A DNA stretch of 64,000 nucleotides, taken from NCBI RefSeq assembly GCF_020166345.1, contig NZ_JAIUJS010000002.1, forward strand, positions 248,001 through 312,000, in the 5' to 3' direction. The notes under the pieces are model-generated. The model worked only from the letters and a program-made list of their open reading frames with translations. It searched no databases and was not told the origin of the DNA. Source of the DNA: Winogradskyella vincentii (GTDB lineage: Bacteria > Bacteroidota > Bacteroidia > Flavobacteriales > Flavobacteriaceae). This document shows positions 17,319 through 26,800 of this stretch, in pieces (positions within the stretch are counted from its first letter, which is position 1; every line of letters begins with the position of its first letter). Position numbers and translations under genes: made by a program.

Positions 17319-18113
17319 ATGAAAGAATTTAAAGATAAAAACTATTGGGCTTTAATACTTGGTGGTAGCAGTGGCCTTGGATTGGCTTCTGCAAAGAAAC
17401 TCGCCAGACACGGCATGAATATTTGTATTGTACATCGCAATCCAAGAATGCAAGAAGATATTATTTTAAAAGAGTTTGAAACCATAAAGCAAGAAGGCGT
17501 TCAATTTAAGTCATTTAATAGCGATGCCTTTAATACAGACAAACGCAACATGATTATTCAAGAATTGAAGTCTTTATTTGGTGATAATCAAAAAATAAAA
17601 ACCATGGTTCATAGTGTAGCAAAAGGAAATTTGAAGCCCATGGTATCAGATGATAATAATGAATTAAAACATGATGATTTTGCTCTTACCATTCAAGCCA
17701 TGGGAATAAGTTTGTATGATTGGGTTAAAGTGGTTTTTGAAGCAAATTTATTTGCTGAAGATTCACGTATAATTAGTTTTACAAGTGAGGGTAATTCAAA
17801 AGCATGGAAAAATTATGCAGCTGTATCAGCAGCAAAAGTAACTTTAGAAGCGATAACTAGAAACATAGCATTAGAGTTTGCGCCTTTTGGTATAAAGGCC
17901 AATTGCATACAAGCGGGTGTTACGGACACAGAATCTTTAAGAATGATTCCTGGTCACGAACAAATTATTAAATATACCTTAAAACGAAATCCAAATAAGC
18001 GCTTAACTATACCTGAAGATGTGGCAAATGCTGTTTATTTACTAAATAAAGATGAAGCCTCTTGGATAACGGGTACAATTATTCCTGTAGATGGCGGAGA
18101 ACATTTGAGTTAA
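17319..18113 (+). CDS. SDR-family oxidoreductase, enoyl-ACP-reductase-like
   Basis: A 264-aa short-chain dehydrogenase with the cofactor motif GGSSGLG at residues 15-21 and an active site of the Y-x6-K type (Y166, K173 in NYAAVSAAKVT) rather than the usual Y-x3-K. This spacing is the hallmark of FabI/FabL-type enoyl-ACP reductases. The C-terminus (ASWITGTIIPVDGGEHL) is normal for SDRs. In this operon it would saturate the enoyl intermediate made by the dehydratase next door. A ketoreductase role is the alternative, since none is otherwise present. Two bases separate it from the polyketide synthase gene. Confidence 0.82.
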   Translation: MKEFKDKNYWALILGGSSGLGLASAKKLARHGMNICIVHRNPRMQEDIILKEFETIKQEGVQFKSFNSDAFNTDKRNMIIQELKSLFGDNQKIKTMVHSVAKGNLKPMVSDDNNELKHDDFALTIQAMGISLYDWVKVVFEANLFAEDSRIISFTSEGNSKAWKNYAAVSAAKVTLEAITRNIALEFAPFGIKANCIQAGVTDTESLRMIPGHEQIIKYTLKRNPNKRLTIPEDVANAVYLLNKDEASWITGTIIPVDGGEHLS

Positions 18114-18114
18114 T

Positions 18115-18552
18115 ATGAAACCATCAGAAATCATAGCACTTTTACCATACTCAAAACCGTTTTTATTTGTAGATGGTGTCAATTCAATTTCTGAAAATGA
18201 AATATGTGGATATTATACATTTAGAAAAGACGAATATTTCTACCAAGGACATTTTAAAGATAACCCAATAACACCAGGAGTGATATTAACGGAATGTATG
18301 GCACAAATTGGATTGGTTTGTTTTGGTATTTTCTTATTGAAAGATGAATTACAGACCACCAAGAAACCTCAGGTAGCATTGACCTCTAATCAAATGGATT
18401 TTTATTTACCGGTTTTACCGGGAGAAAAGGTTATTGTTCATTCAGAAAAAGAAGTATTCCGTTTCAATAAATTAAAGTGTAAGGTTAAAATGTTAAATAA
18501 AAATGGGGAATTGGTGGCAAGAGGTGTAATATCAGGAATGTTGAAAGCATGA
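18115..18552 (+). CDS. FabZ-like 3-hydroxyacyl-ACP dehydratase
   Basis: A 145-aa hot-dog fold protein with the FabZ active site: H46 in QGHFKDNPITPGV and E60 in ILTECMAQ, spaced as in FabZ. The start PSEIIALLPYSKPFLFVDGV is the normal FabZ N-terminal helix and strand. It should dehydrate 3-hydroxyacyl chains on the cluster ACP. It begins one base after the SDR stop and overlaps the ketosynthase gene by four bases, so stoichiometric translation is likely. Confidence 0.9.
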   Translation: MKPSEIIALLPYSKPFLFVDGVNSISENEICGYYTFRKDEYFYQGHFKDNPITPGVILTECMAQIGLVCFGIFLLKDELQTTKKPQVALTSNQMDFYLPVLPGEKVIVHSEKEVFRFNKLKCKVKMLNKNGELVARGVISGMLKA

Positions 18553-19823
18553 AGCAACGTGTAGTCATAACAGGATTAGGTGTTGTCGCACCAAATGGCG
18601 TAGGTTTAACGGATTTTACCAAAGCATTAAAAAACGGAACATCTGGCATCAGATTTCACCAAGACTTAAAGGACCTTAAGTTTTCTTGTCAAATAGGAGG
18701 CATACCTCAAATTACGGATGATTTAAAATCCAAATATTTTACGGACCTACAGTTGCGTGGATTTAACAGTTCTGGTATTTTATATGGTTGTATCGCGGGT
18801 ATGGATGCATGGAAAGACGCAGGATTCGATTTAAACCCTAATAGCGAGTTAGATTATGATACTGGGCTCATTTTTGGCACAGGAACTTCTGGTGTAGAAA
18901 AATTTAGGGAAGCCATCCACAAGCTCGACGAAGGCAATGTTAGGCGCTTAGGAAGTACAGTTGTTTTACAAACCATGGCAAGTGGTATAAGCGCTTATTT
19001 AGGCGGTATGCTTGGTTTTGGCAATCAGGTCACTACTAATTCTTCAGCATGTACAACGGGTACCGAAGCTCTTTTAATGGGTTACGAGAGGATTAAATAC
19101 GGAAAAGCTAAACGCATGCTGGTTGGTAGTTGTAGTGACCATGGACCATATATTTGGGGAGGGTTTGATGCCATGCGAGTTATGACATACAAACACAATG
19201 ACAGCCCAACAGAAGGATCACAGCCTATGAGCGCGTCAGCTTCTGGTTTTGTACCAGGAAGTGGCGCAGGTGCTTTAGTTTTAGAATCGTTAGAAAGCGC
19301 ATTGGAGCGCGGTGCAACTATTTATGCTGAGGTTTTGGGTGGTGAGATTAACTCTGGTGGTCAACGCCAAGGAGGTACATTAACAGCACCCAACCCAGAA
19401 GCAGTTCAACGCTGTATTAAAAACGCGTTACACAATTCTGGAATAGATTCTAGTGAAATAGAGGTCATTAATGGGCATCTTACCGCCACTTCTAAAGATA
19501 CTCTAGAAATTGAAAATTGGACAAAAGCCTTACAAAGGCAAGGCAAGAATTTCCCCTTTATTAATTCAACCAAATCATTAGTTGGCCATTGTTTGGCAGC
19601 GGCTGGTGCAATAGAGTGTGTGGCTAGTATCATTCAGCTTAAGGAACAATTTATAGCGCCCAATGTCAATTGTGAAGATCTACATTCTGGTATTGAAGAA
19701 TTAGTATCACCCGAAAAAATACCACACAAAAAAATTGATCTGGAATTTGATACCATTGCCAAAGCAAGTTTTGGTTTTGGTGATGTTAATGCCTGTGTTT
19801 TATTTAAACGATTTATAGCGTAA
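18549..19823 (+). CDS. Beta-ketoacyl-ACP synthase (FabF-like), cluster-specific
   Basis: A 424-aa elongating ketosynthase with C168 in NSSACTTGTEA, H310, K342 in NSTKSLVGH and H347. The motif around the first histidine reads NGHLTATSKD where housekeeping FabF has NTHGTST, so the residues after the catalytic histidine are changed while the histidine itself is kept. This indicates a specialised subfamily, possibly with altered chain length or partner recognition. A second, canonical fabF lies at 61653. It is coupled to the dehydratase by a four-base overlap and followed by the cluster ACP after 22 bases. Confidence 0.9.
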   Translation: MKQRVVITGLGVVAPNGVGLTDFTKALKNGTSGIRFHQDLKDLKFSCQIGGIPQITDDLKSKYFTDLQLRGFNSSGILYGCIAGMDAWKDAGFDLNPNSELDYDTGLIFGTGTSGVEKFREAIHKLDEGNVRRLGSTVVLQTMASGISAYLGGMLGFGNQVTTNSSACTTGTEALLMGYERIKYGKAKRMLVGSCSDHGPYIWGGFDAMRVMTYKHNDSPTEGSQPMSASASGFVPGSGAGALVLESLESALERGATIYAEVLGGEINSGGQRQGGTLTAPNPEAVQRCIKNALHNSGIDSSEIEVINGHLTATSKDTLEIENWTKALQRQGKNFPFINSTKSLVGHCLAAAGAIECVASIIQLKEQFIAPNVNCEDLHSGIEELVSPEKIPHKKIDLEFDTIAKASFGFGDVNACVLFKRFIA

Positions 19824-19845
19824 CTTTACAAATCAAAGTTATGTT

Positions 19846-20097
19846 ATGAACAAAGAAGAATTAATTGCCAAATTAAAGACTATTATAGCACCTTATATTC
19901 AAGATGAAAAGGCATTTAAAAACCTGTCAGAAGACACAGATTTTGTAAAGGACCTAAAGATAAACTCAGCTAATCTAGTGGATATCATTTTAGATATTGA
20001 GGATGAATTTAATATTCGTTTAGAAAATGAGGATATGGAAAAAATGCTAGATGTAAAGTCTGCTATGAGCATTGTTACTTCAAAACTTGCAGATTAA
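19846..20097 (+). CDS. Acyl carrier protein, cluster-specific
   Basis: An 83-aa acidic four-helix carrier protein. The phosphopantetheine-bearing serine is S41 in LKINSANLVDI; housekeeping ACPs have GADSL at this place, so the aspartate before the serine is an asparagine here and the leucine after it an alanine. The remainder (VKDLKINSANLVDIILDIED) keeps the helix II pattern. It is encoded immediately before its presumed activating enzyme: the TAA of this gene and the ATG of the phosphopantetheinyl transferase share a base. Confidence 0.9.
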   Translation: MNKEELIAKLKTIIAPYIQDEKAFKNLSEDTDFVKDLKINSANLVDIILDIEDEFNIRLENEDMEKMLDVKSAMSIVTSKLAD

Positions 20098-20639
20098 TGG
20101 TTGGTAATGATATTATTGATTTAAATGAAGCAAGTCGTGCCTCAAATTGGCAACGCCCAAGGTTTTTGGATAAACTTTTTTCTGAACAGGAGCAAGCCTA
20201 TATAAATAGCGCTGAAAACGCTTTTAAAATGGTTTGGCGGTTGTGGAGTATGAAAGAGGCTTCTTATAAATTATACACACAAATTGCACCTATTCGTTTT
20301 TATAACCCTAAAGCATTTCAGTGTACGATTAATAAAGATTTAGGTACAGTGAAATATAAAAATTTCTACTGTTTTGTTCAATCAAAGATTACCTCGAATT
20401 ATATTATTTCAGAAGCGAGGTTAAAGAAACAAAAGCTCAATTCTGAAATTATTGAATTTGTTTCATTGGGTTACTCCAGGCAGAGCGATGAATTAAAAGC
20501 TAAACTTATAGATTCATTGGGCTCAAAGTTTCGCCTAGAAAAGAATGTGTTTGATGTACCTATATTAAGTAATGGAAAAGAACTTTTTCACGTTAGCTTA
20601 TCCCATCATGGGCGATATGGTTCTTATGTAAGAGCATAG
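20097..20639 (+). CDS. 4'-phosphopantetheinyl transferase
   Basis: A 180-aa transferase that should load the phosphopantetheine arm on the cluster ACP. Both family motifs are present: VGNDIIDL at residues 2-9 with the metal-binding D5, and WSMKEASYK at 50-58 with the second acidic ligand and the lysine. The first motif at the extreme N-terminus is AcpS-like, while the length is closer to half-Sfp types. Overlap with the ACP gene by one base and the atypical ACP serine motif suggest a matched pair. Confidence 0.88.
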   Translation: MVGNDIIDLNEASRASNWQRPRFLDKLFSEQEQAYINSAENAFKMVWRLWSMKEASYKLYTQIAPIRFYNPKAFQCTINKDLGTVKYKNFYCFVQSKITSNYIISEARLKKQKLNSEIIEFVSLGYSRQSDELKAKLIDSLGSKFRLEKNVFDVPILSNGKELFHVSLSHHGRYGSYVRA

Positions 20640-20641
20640 TT

Positions 20642-22894
20642 ATGGAACGATTGAAGCGCATTATACCTATTATTATTAAATTCAGAATATCTATTATCGC
20701 AATTTTGGCGATACTAATGGTATTGTCTGGTTATCAAACACTTAATAAGCTAAGTGTAGATAATTCACTTTCTATATGGTTTTTAGAGGACGATCCGAGT
20801 TACAAGGCATACATAGATTTCCAGGAGAATTTTGGATCAGATGAGATATTTATTATCATGCTACCAGTTGAAAATGCAATTGGTGAATCAGAAGTAAACA
20901 AGTTAAGGGAATTACACCAATCTATTGAAGCATTGCCTTACGTAAAAACAACCTTTAGCTTGGCCAAGGCTAAATACCCAATCTATGCAAATAACAACAT
21001 CAGATTTGACGATTTATATAACTCAAGACGAAGTGAAAAAGGATTGAAAAACCTGTTTTCTAAACTATCCAACATTACTTCACAATTGGTCACTAAGGAT
21101 TATAAAAACCAGCTGTTTTATATCCAAATGAAACCTACACCCACCATTGAGGAAGACCGACAAGAAATAGCTGTTGAAATTGAAAGTATAGTAGGACAGA
21201 CATATTCAGATTATTATCTAACAGGACCACCTGTATTAAATGAGGCTTATAGCAAAGGCATTTATAAAGAAAGTCTAATATTTGGTATCCTGACCGTTTT
21301 GGTCATAACGGTATTGCTTTTATTTCTGCTACCAAGTAAACGCTATCTACTTATTGCACTACTGTCAGTTGCGATTCCGGTTAGTTTACTTTTTGGATTA
21401 ATTACTTCTCTTGGGTTTGCATTAAATATGATTTCCATGCTTATCCCAACGATTCTAATGGTATATAGCGTTAGTGATGCGGTTCATATTATAAACATTT
21501 ACCACAAAGAAGGACTTGCTAACACCAATTTTTCGAAGGTTGATTTGTTAGCAATTTCCATACGAAAGAGTTTAACACCTTGTTTCTATACTACGCTAAC
21601 AACCCTTGTTGGCTATTTTGCACTTTATTTATCGCCTTTACCTGCATTTAAAAACATGGGTGTTTTTACATGTATTGGATTAATTCTAAGTTTTTTATTG
21701 GTCTATGTAATTACCATTATCGGCTTTAGTTTTATGAATTTAAATTTTGAAAAAGCTAAACCTATATTAAGCTTTAAAAGCTATTCTCAATCGCGCTTTA
21801 TTGAATGGCTCAATGGTTTTACAAGTCAATATAAAAATTCACTGATTGTAGGTTTTACAGCGGTGCTTTTATTTGGAATCTATTCTATTTTTCAGGTTAA
21901 GATTGACACCAATTCTCGTGATTTATTGGCAGAAGGCAAAGCAAAAACAGACTTAAGAACTGTTGAGGTTGAATTAGGAGGAAGCAATAGGTTACAGCTC
22001 AATATTGCGACAAAGAATGGTGATGTAATATTGAAAAAAGATGCTATTAAAAGATTAGAGGATTTTCAGAATAAACTTGAAGCAAACCCATTAATATCAA
22101 ACCCTGTTTCGGTGGTTACTATAAAGTCCTTCCTAGAACAACGCACACCTGTTTTATTTCAATCTAATATATCAGAGGCGAAACTAAAGAATACACTTAA
22201 AGATGTTGATGCTACGGAAAACAGCTTTTTTAAATTATTCTCAGAAGACCTATCAACAGCAGGTTTTACGCTAACCCTTATGGAAATGCGAACATCAGAA
22301 TTAGAACAAGTGCTTGATGATATTAAACAAGCCTTTAAATCGTCATTTAATACTGATAATTATGATTTGAAAATAAACGGTTTTGCTGTTGTCTTTGCGC
22401 AATTGAATAACTTTATTTTAGAGACTCAGTTTAAGTCCTTCTTTGCGGCATTTTTTGTGGCATTTCTATGTCTTTGGGTGTTTATAAAGAATCTGAGAAC
22501 CACCATATTAGTACTCATACCAAATATTTTACCGTTAGCGATACTTGCAATATTTATGAGTTTGCTAGACATTCCCTTAGATGTTACAACAGCAATGATA
22601 ACACCTATTATGTTGGGAATTGCTATGGATGACACTATTCACTTAGTACATAAATACAGGCGAAGTAAATATATAACTGGCTCGCCAAAAGAACGCATGG
22701 ACAATGCTATGCGCTATACAGGTAGTGCCTTAATATCAACAACGATTGCTTTGGTTGGAGGCTTTTTAATTATAGCTTCTAGCGCCACACCTTCCGTTCA
22801 GGATTTTGGCTTACTTTGTGCCGTAACAGTTACCATGGCCTTAATTACAGACATCTTTTATTTGCCTGCTCTATTAAAGAAGTTGGATAAATGA
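20642..22894 (+). CDS. RND-superfamily MMPL-type lipid exporter
   Basis: A 750-aa membrane protein with two repeats of one helix, a large periplasmic domain and five helices: first helix about 10-30, helices about 210-350, seventh helix about 395-420, helices about 600-745. The sequence GIAMDDTIHLVHKYR near residue 660 and SVSDAVHIINIYHK near 278 carry the intramembrane acidic residues that couple proton flow in RND proteins. MMPL members export lipids or hydrophobic metabolites; as the last gene of the polyketide operon it probably moves the product across the inner membrane. Two bases separate it from the transferase gene, and it ends one base before the convergent ABC ATPase gene. Confidence 0.88.
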   Translation: MERLKRIIPIIIKFRISIIAILAILMVLSGYQTLNKLSVDNSLSIWFLEDDPSYKAYIDFQENFGSDEIFIIMLPVENAIGESEVNKLRELHQSIEALPYVKTTFSLAKAKYPIYANNNIRFDDLYNSRRSEKGLKNLFSKLSNITSQLVTKDYKNQLFYIQMKPTPTIEEDRQEIAVEIESIVGQTYSDYYLTGPPVLNEAYSKGIYKESLIFGILTVLVITVLLLFLLPSKRYLLIALLSVAIPVSLLFGLITSLGFALNMISMLIPTILMVYSVSDAVHIINIYHKEGLANTNFSKVDLLAISIRKSLTPCFYTTLTTLVGYFALYLSPLPAFKNMGVFTCIGLILSFLLVYVITIIGFSFMNLNFEKAKPILSFKSYSQSRFIEWLNGFTSQYKNSLIVGFTAVLLFGIYSIFQVKIDTNSRDLLAEGKAKTDLRTVEVELGGSNRLQLNIATKNGDVILKKDAIKRLEDFQNKLEANPLISNPVSVVTIKSFLEQRTPVLFQSNISEAKLKNTLKDVDATENSFFKLFSEDLSTAGFTLTLMEMRTSELEQVLDDIKQAFKSSFNTDNYDLKINGFAVVFAQLNNFILETQFKSFFAAFFVAFLCLWVFIKNLRTTILVLIPNILPLAILAIFMSLLDIPLDVTTAMITPIMLGIAMDDTIHLVHKYRRSKYITGSPKERMDNAMRYTGSALISTTIALVGGFLIIASSATPSVQDFGLLCAVTVTMALITDIFYLPALLKKLDK

Positions 22895-22895
22895 C

Positions 22896-23807
22896 CTACT
22901 GGAATAATTTAAAAAACAAGGAGCTATTCGGTTTTAAATTACAATGGTGTTCAATAAAGATAGAATTGGATTGGTATGTAGCCTCAATCAACCAATTCTT
23001 CCCATTAAAATAGGATCTTTTAACCACAGCTTTATGTTTAGAATTTTCTACAATTTGTAGTTGATGAGCATAATATATTGCTCCGTCAATGATTGAAAAT
23101 TCCTCAAAAAACGAAGCCACCAGTGGCAGTTTTGGATTACAGTATATGTTCTGTGGTGTGTCTTTTATAACAATTTTTTTCTCATCTAGAACAATCATGT
23201 CATCAGCGAACCCTAAAACATCATTTTTATCGTGGGTAGCAACTAGACAGCTGATTCTGTTTTTTCTTAAGTAACTGAAAATACTTCTTCGTAAAGATTG
23301 TTTTTTAAAATTGTCTATATGGCTGAAGGGTTCATCTAATAACAATATTTCGGGTTCTTTTGCTAAAGCCCTAGCTAATGCCACACGCTGTTTTTGTCCA
23401 CCACTAAGAATTTTTACTTTGGTATCGGCAAAAGCTTCAAGTTCTACAACTCTGAGTAATTCTTTAGTTCGTTTTTCTTTTTGTTCTGGATAAAAGCGCG
23501 AAAGGTGCTTCCCAACATTTTCTTCAACTGTGGTGTAAGGCATCAAGTCGAATTCCTGGGCAACATATTTCATAAAATCATAACCTACAATAAGATTGAA
23601 TGCTGGGCCTAAGACCTGTTTATTATCCCACCACACTTCACCTTCTTTTAAATCAAATTCACCATAAATTAGCTTTAATAAGGTACTTTTCCCAGAACCA
23701 CTTTCACCGATAATAGCTAAAGTTTTACCCTTAGCAAGATCAAAGCTTATATTATTTAAAACCTTACTTTTGGTATAAGCGAAAGAGACATTTTTAACTT
23801 GAAGCAT
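22896..23807 (-). CDS. ABC transporter ATP-binding protein without adjacent permease
   Basis: A 303-aa ATPase with Walker A GESGSGKST at residues 34-42, the signature LSGGQKQRVALARAL, Walker B ILLLDEPFSH and the switch histidine in LVATHDKNDV. The approximately 70-residue C-terminal extension resembles the regulatory tail of importers such as PotA or FbpC, but no permease or binding protein is adjacent. The ATG at 23807 is favoured because a -7 box lies just upstream (23812-23819) and the conserved MLQVKNVSFAY starts there. The predicted transcript start nearly coincides with the ATG, so the mRNA may be leaderless. Confidence 0.88.
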   Translation of the reverse strand: MLQVKNVSFAYTKSKVLNNISFDLAKGKTLAIIGESGSGKSTLLKLIYGEFDLKEGEVWWDNKQVLGPAFNLIVGYDFMKYVAQEFDLMPYTTVEENVGKHLSRFYPEQKEKRTKELLRVVELEAFADTKVKILSGGQKQRVALARALAKEPEILLLDEPFSHIDNFKKQSLRRSIFSYLRKNRISCLVATHDKNDVLGFADDMIVLDEKKIVIKDTPQNIYCNPKLPLVASFFEEFSIIDGAIYYAHQLQIVENSKHKAVVKRSYFNGKNWLIEATYQSNSIFIEHHCNLKPNSSLFFKLFQ

Positions 23808-23811
23808 ATTG

Positions 23812-23819
23812 CAAAAATA
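23812..23819 (-). promoter_or_regulatory. -7 promoter box of the ABC ATPase gene
   Basis: Read on the minus strand the sequence is TATTTTTG, a match to TAnnTTTG. It ends five bases before the ATG and directly follows the terminator of the upstream gene. Confidence 0.45.
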
Positions 23820-23823
23820 CCAC

Positions 23824-23855
23824 AAAAAAACCGCTTGATTTCTCAAACGGTTTTA
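23824..23855 (-). terminator. Rho-independent terminator of the T9SS FG-GAP protein gene
   Basis: On the minus strand a stem AAAACCG/CGGTTTT extended by TTGA/TCAA with a one-base bulge or mismatch, followed by seven Ts. It lies 19 bases after the stop codon at 23874. Confidence 0.8.
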
Positions 23856-23873
23856 AGAATAAGTGTATAAATA

Positions 23874-26800
23874 TTATTTTTTCACAAACTTCTGAATGCT
23901 CAATTTTCCTTGGCTTTCTAGTCTAAGGACATAAATACCTCCTTCAAGCTTTGACACATCCAATTTGTCTATATCATGTTTCTGGTTCAAAACAACCTTG
24001 CCTTGAATATCAAATATTGTAACCACACCATCAGAAAGATCATTGGTAGAATTAATATTCAAAATATCATCAACTGGATTTGGATAAACTGTGAAAGCAG
24101 CAATTGTTTCGTCTTCCACACTTAAGAAAGCGCCCTCAACAATGTTATGTGTTGTATTACTAGTTGGGTTAGGTATATTATCAATAATACCTGAAGGCCA
24201 ATAAATAATGATATTATCAATCTGTGTTTCGGAGCCCAGTCCAAAATGTGTATTTAAACTACTCATAAACTCAAACCCTTCACCACTGCGCACATCTCTT
24301 ATCTGTACACCATTAGGAGTATGTACCTCAACTCGTGCACCAATACCGTTAATATTACTAACGGTACCAACAGTGTTTATCTTAACCCAATTATTTGAGT
24401 TACCTAAATTATAATATCTAATTCCATTATAAAAGGTGTCAATAAAGCCATCATTATTAAGATCACCAAAGGCACCATTTTTATAATTTATTTGATTTGG
24501 GTCGGCATCTTCAAAAGTTAAATCGCCTTTCCCATAAAGTATTGTACCATTTGCAATAATATCCAAGTATCCGTCATTGTCAATATCAAATGCAGAACTT
24601 TCCCAGCCTGTTGGTGCTCCAGAAACACCAGCACCTATGGTAACATCTGTGAATGTAAAATCATTATTTGGATTTCCATCATCTGTGAAACCGTTGTTTC
24701 TCATAAGTTTATGGTCACCAGAACTTGCGCCGACAAAGACATCCATGTCACCATCATTATCAAAATCACCCCATGCCGAGGACCAAGTCTGCATTGGGTC
24801 TGCCAAACCAATTGACGCGGCATTTTCACTATATGTGTCATCACCGTTATTAATAAGCATCATATTTGTGCGTCTTTCTTCAGACCCACCACATTTTGCT
24901 ATAAATAAATCTATATTTCGGTCGTTGTTGTAGTCTATCCAGATTGAACCATAATCTCCTCCTGAAGGGAAGTTACCTAAAGAATATGGCGCACCTGGAG
25001 TAACATCTGATTGATAGAAAGTTAAATTGCCTGAACCATCATTAATGAAGTAGACATTTGGCTCAACATCGTGACAAACAAAGGCATCTAAATTACCATC
25101 GTTGTTAATATCAACAAAGTTTGATCTCTGCGAAAACGTGTATTGTGTTGTAGATTGTTGCGTAAAACTCATGCCATCATTACTTGCCTGCATAAAAGAG
25201 ACACCACTTCCAGCGCCATAAAGTAGATCTGTTTTCCCATTAGCATCAAAATCTGCCGCGGCCATACTCCAACTTGGTAAAAAATCTGCGTTTGGTGTAC
25301 TGATATTTATGTTTGTGAACGAACCATCATTATTTTGTTTTTGAATATTAATATTGCTTAAAGAAACAGTTACAATGTCGTCTAAAAAGTCGCCGTCCAT
25401 ATCAACAATAGCCATGTCATATGTGCCACTTACCGTTATAGGTTGTGGGTCAAAATTAATTCTCGAAGGAGATTGGGTTGTAAATGTAAATGGACCAGTG
25501 AAATTTGAAGTTTCACTACCACAGTTAGCCTGAACATAAAAATCGTAGGCCGTACCTGAACTTAATCCTGAAAGGGCATAACTTGTGGCACTTAAATCAT
25601 TGATCGCGGTTCCTGTTCCAAGTGTAAAGCCAGAAGTTCCCCATTCGAGATTCCACGCTGAAGCTGAACCGTTTTCAATCCAGTTTAAAGTTGCTGAGTC
25701 AATTCCAACACTTGCGGTACCGAGATTACTTGGTGAAGGACAAGTAGATCCTTGTTCTATGCAGATATCTGCCGTGCCGTTTTGTTGATCTCTCCATATT
25801 ACAGCATAATAAGTATTGCCAGGCGTTAATCCTGTTATTTCTCCTGAACTGTCACCTGAGTTAAAACCATTGTTGGTACAGGTAGATACTGAATTACCGC
25901 CACAAGAGTCATAAACCTCTAACCCTATACTATTAGCACCACCACTAAATCTAACAACAACTGATCCAATTGCAGGAGCCTGAAAACTGATAAAGTAACC
26001 ATAATTCCCTGACCCGTCACAGGTTGGGTTTTCGTTGTTTGCATCAATATCAGTTGCAATACTAAAATCAAATGAAGCTGGTGTAGCACTGTTGCAATCT
26101 ACATTAACGGGTAAACTAAGTGCGGAACTACAGGTAGCACCTGGTGCACTAGTGATAAAATTAAATGGTCCAACGAGAGAAGAAGTGTCACCTCCACCAC
26201 AATCAGCTTGCACATAAAAATCGTATGAAACACCTTGAGATAACCCGGTTAAATTATAAATTGTACTTGTTAAACCATTAACCATGGTTCCAGTGCCAGG
26301 AGTAAAGCCCGCAGGCCCCCATTCTAGATTCCATAAGCTTGCTGTGCCATTTTCTGTCCATTGTAAATCAGCGGAAGTTTCCGTAATATTTAAAGCATTA
26401 AGATTAATAGGTTCTGGACAAGAGGGTGGAGCCATTGAGGATAAAACAGGAGAAGAAAAACAGAATCCCCATCCCCAAGACGTATTATCTTGATAATAGA
26501 TCCTATACCTAAAGTTAGTTAATTGGTTGGTACTAAATGCTGCAATATTTAAGATTGGGTGATTTAATGAAACAAATGGTCCAGAACAGAAGTTTTGATT
26601 TGGCGCTCCAGCAGTACTTGTGTCATAGACATTACTCCAATTTGCCCACTGTGAGGCGTCAGCATCCCAATATTGAATTGTAAGCGTTTCTGTTTGAAAT
26701 ATATTAAACACATAATCTGTTTCCATTGATATCCATATTTCCCCAGCATTAAAAGCATTGGTTAAATCAATAACAGGTGATTCAGCAGCCAAGTCATTAT

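Larger units (their letters stand above)
12293..22894 (+). other. Biosynthetic gene cluster: type III polyketide synthase with dedicated fatty-acid synthase, tailoring and export
   Basis: Twelve consecutive plus-strand genes. The ten from 13912 to 22894 overlap or are separated by at most 22 bases, so they very probably form one operon. They encode a periplasmic lipid-binding candidate, an FAD oxidoreductase, a methyltransferase, a type III polyketide synthase, an enoyl-reductase-like SDR, a FabZ-like dehydratase, a FabF-like ketosynthase, an acyl carrier protein, a phosphopantetheinyl transferase and an MMPL exporter. The DAO-like and Gre-like genes at 12293-13854 may be neighbours rather than members. 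Inference: synthesis of an alkylated phenol or quinone lipid exported to the envelope. No dedicated ketoreductase or malonyl transferase is present; housekeeping FabG and FabD would have to serve. Confidence 0.8.

Noticed and set aside
25430..26400. Duplicated DNA segment of about 270 bases
   Set aside because: It corresponds to the two fibronectin type III domains of the T9SS protein; divergence is at protein-domain level.
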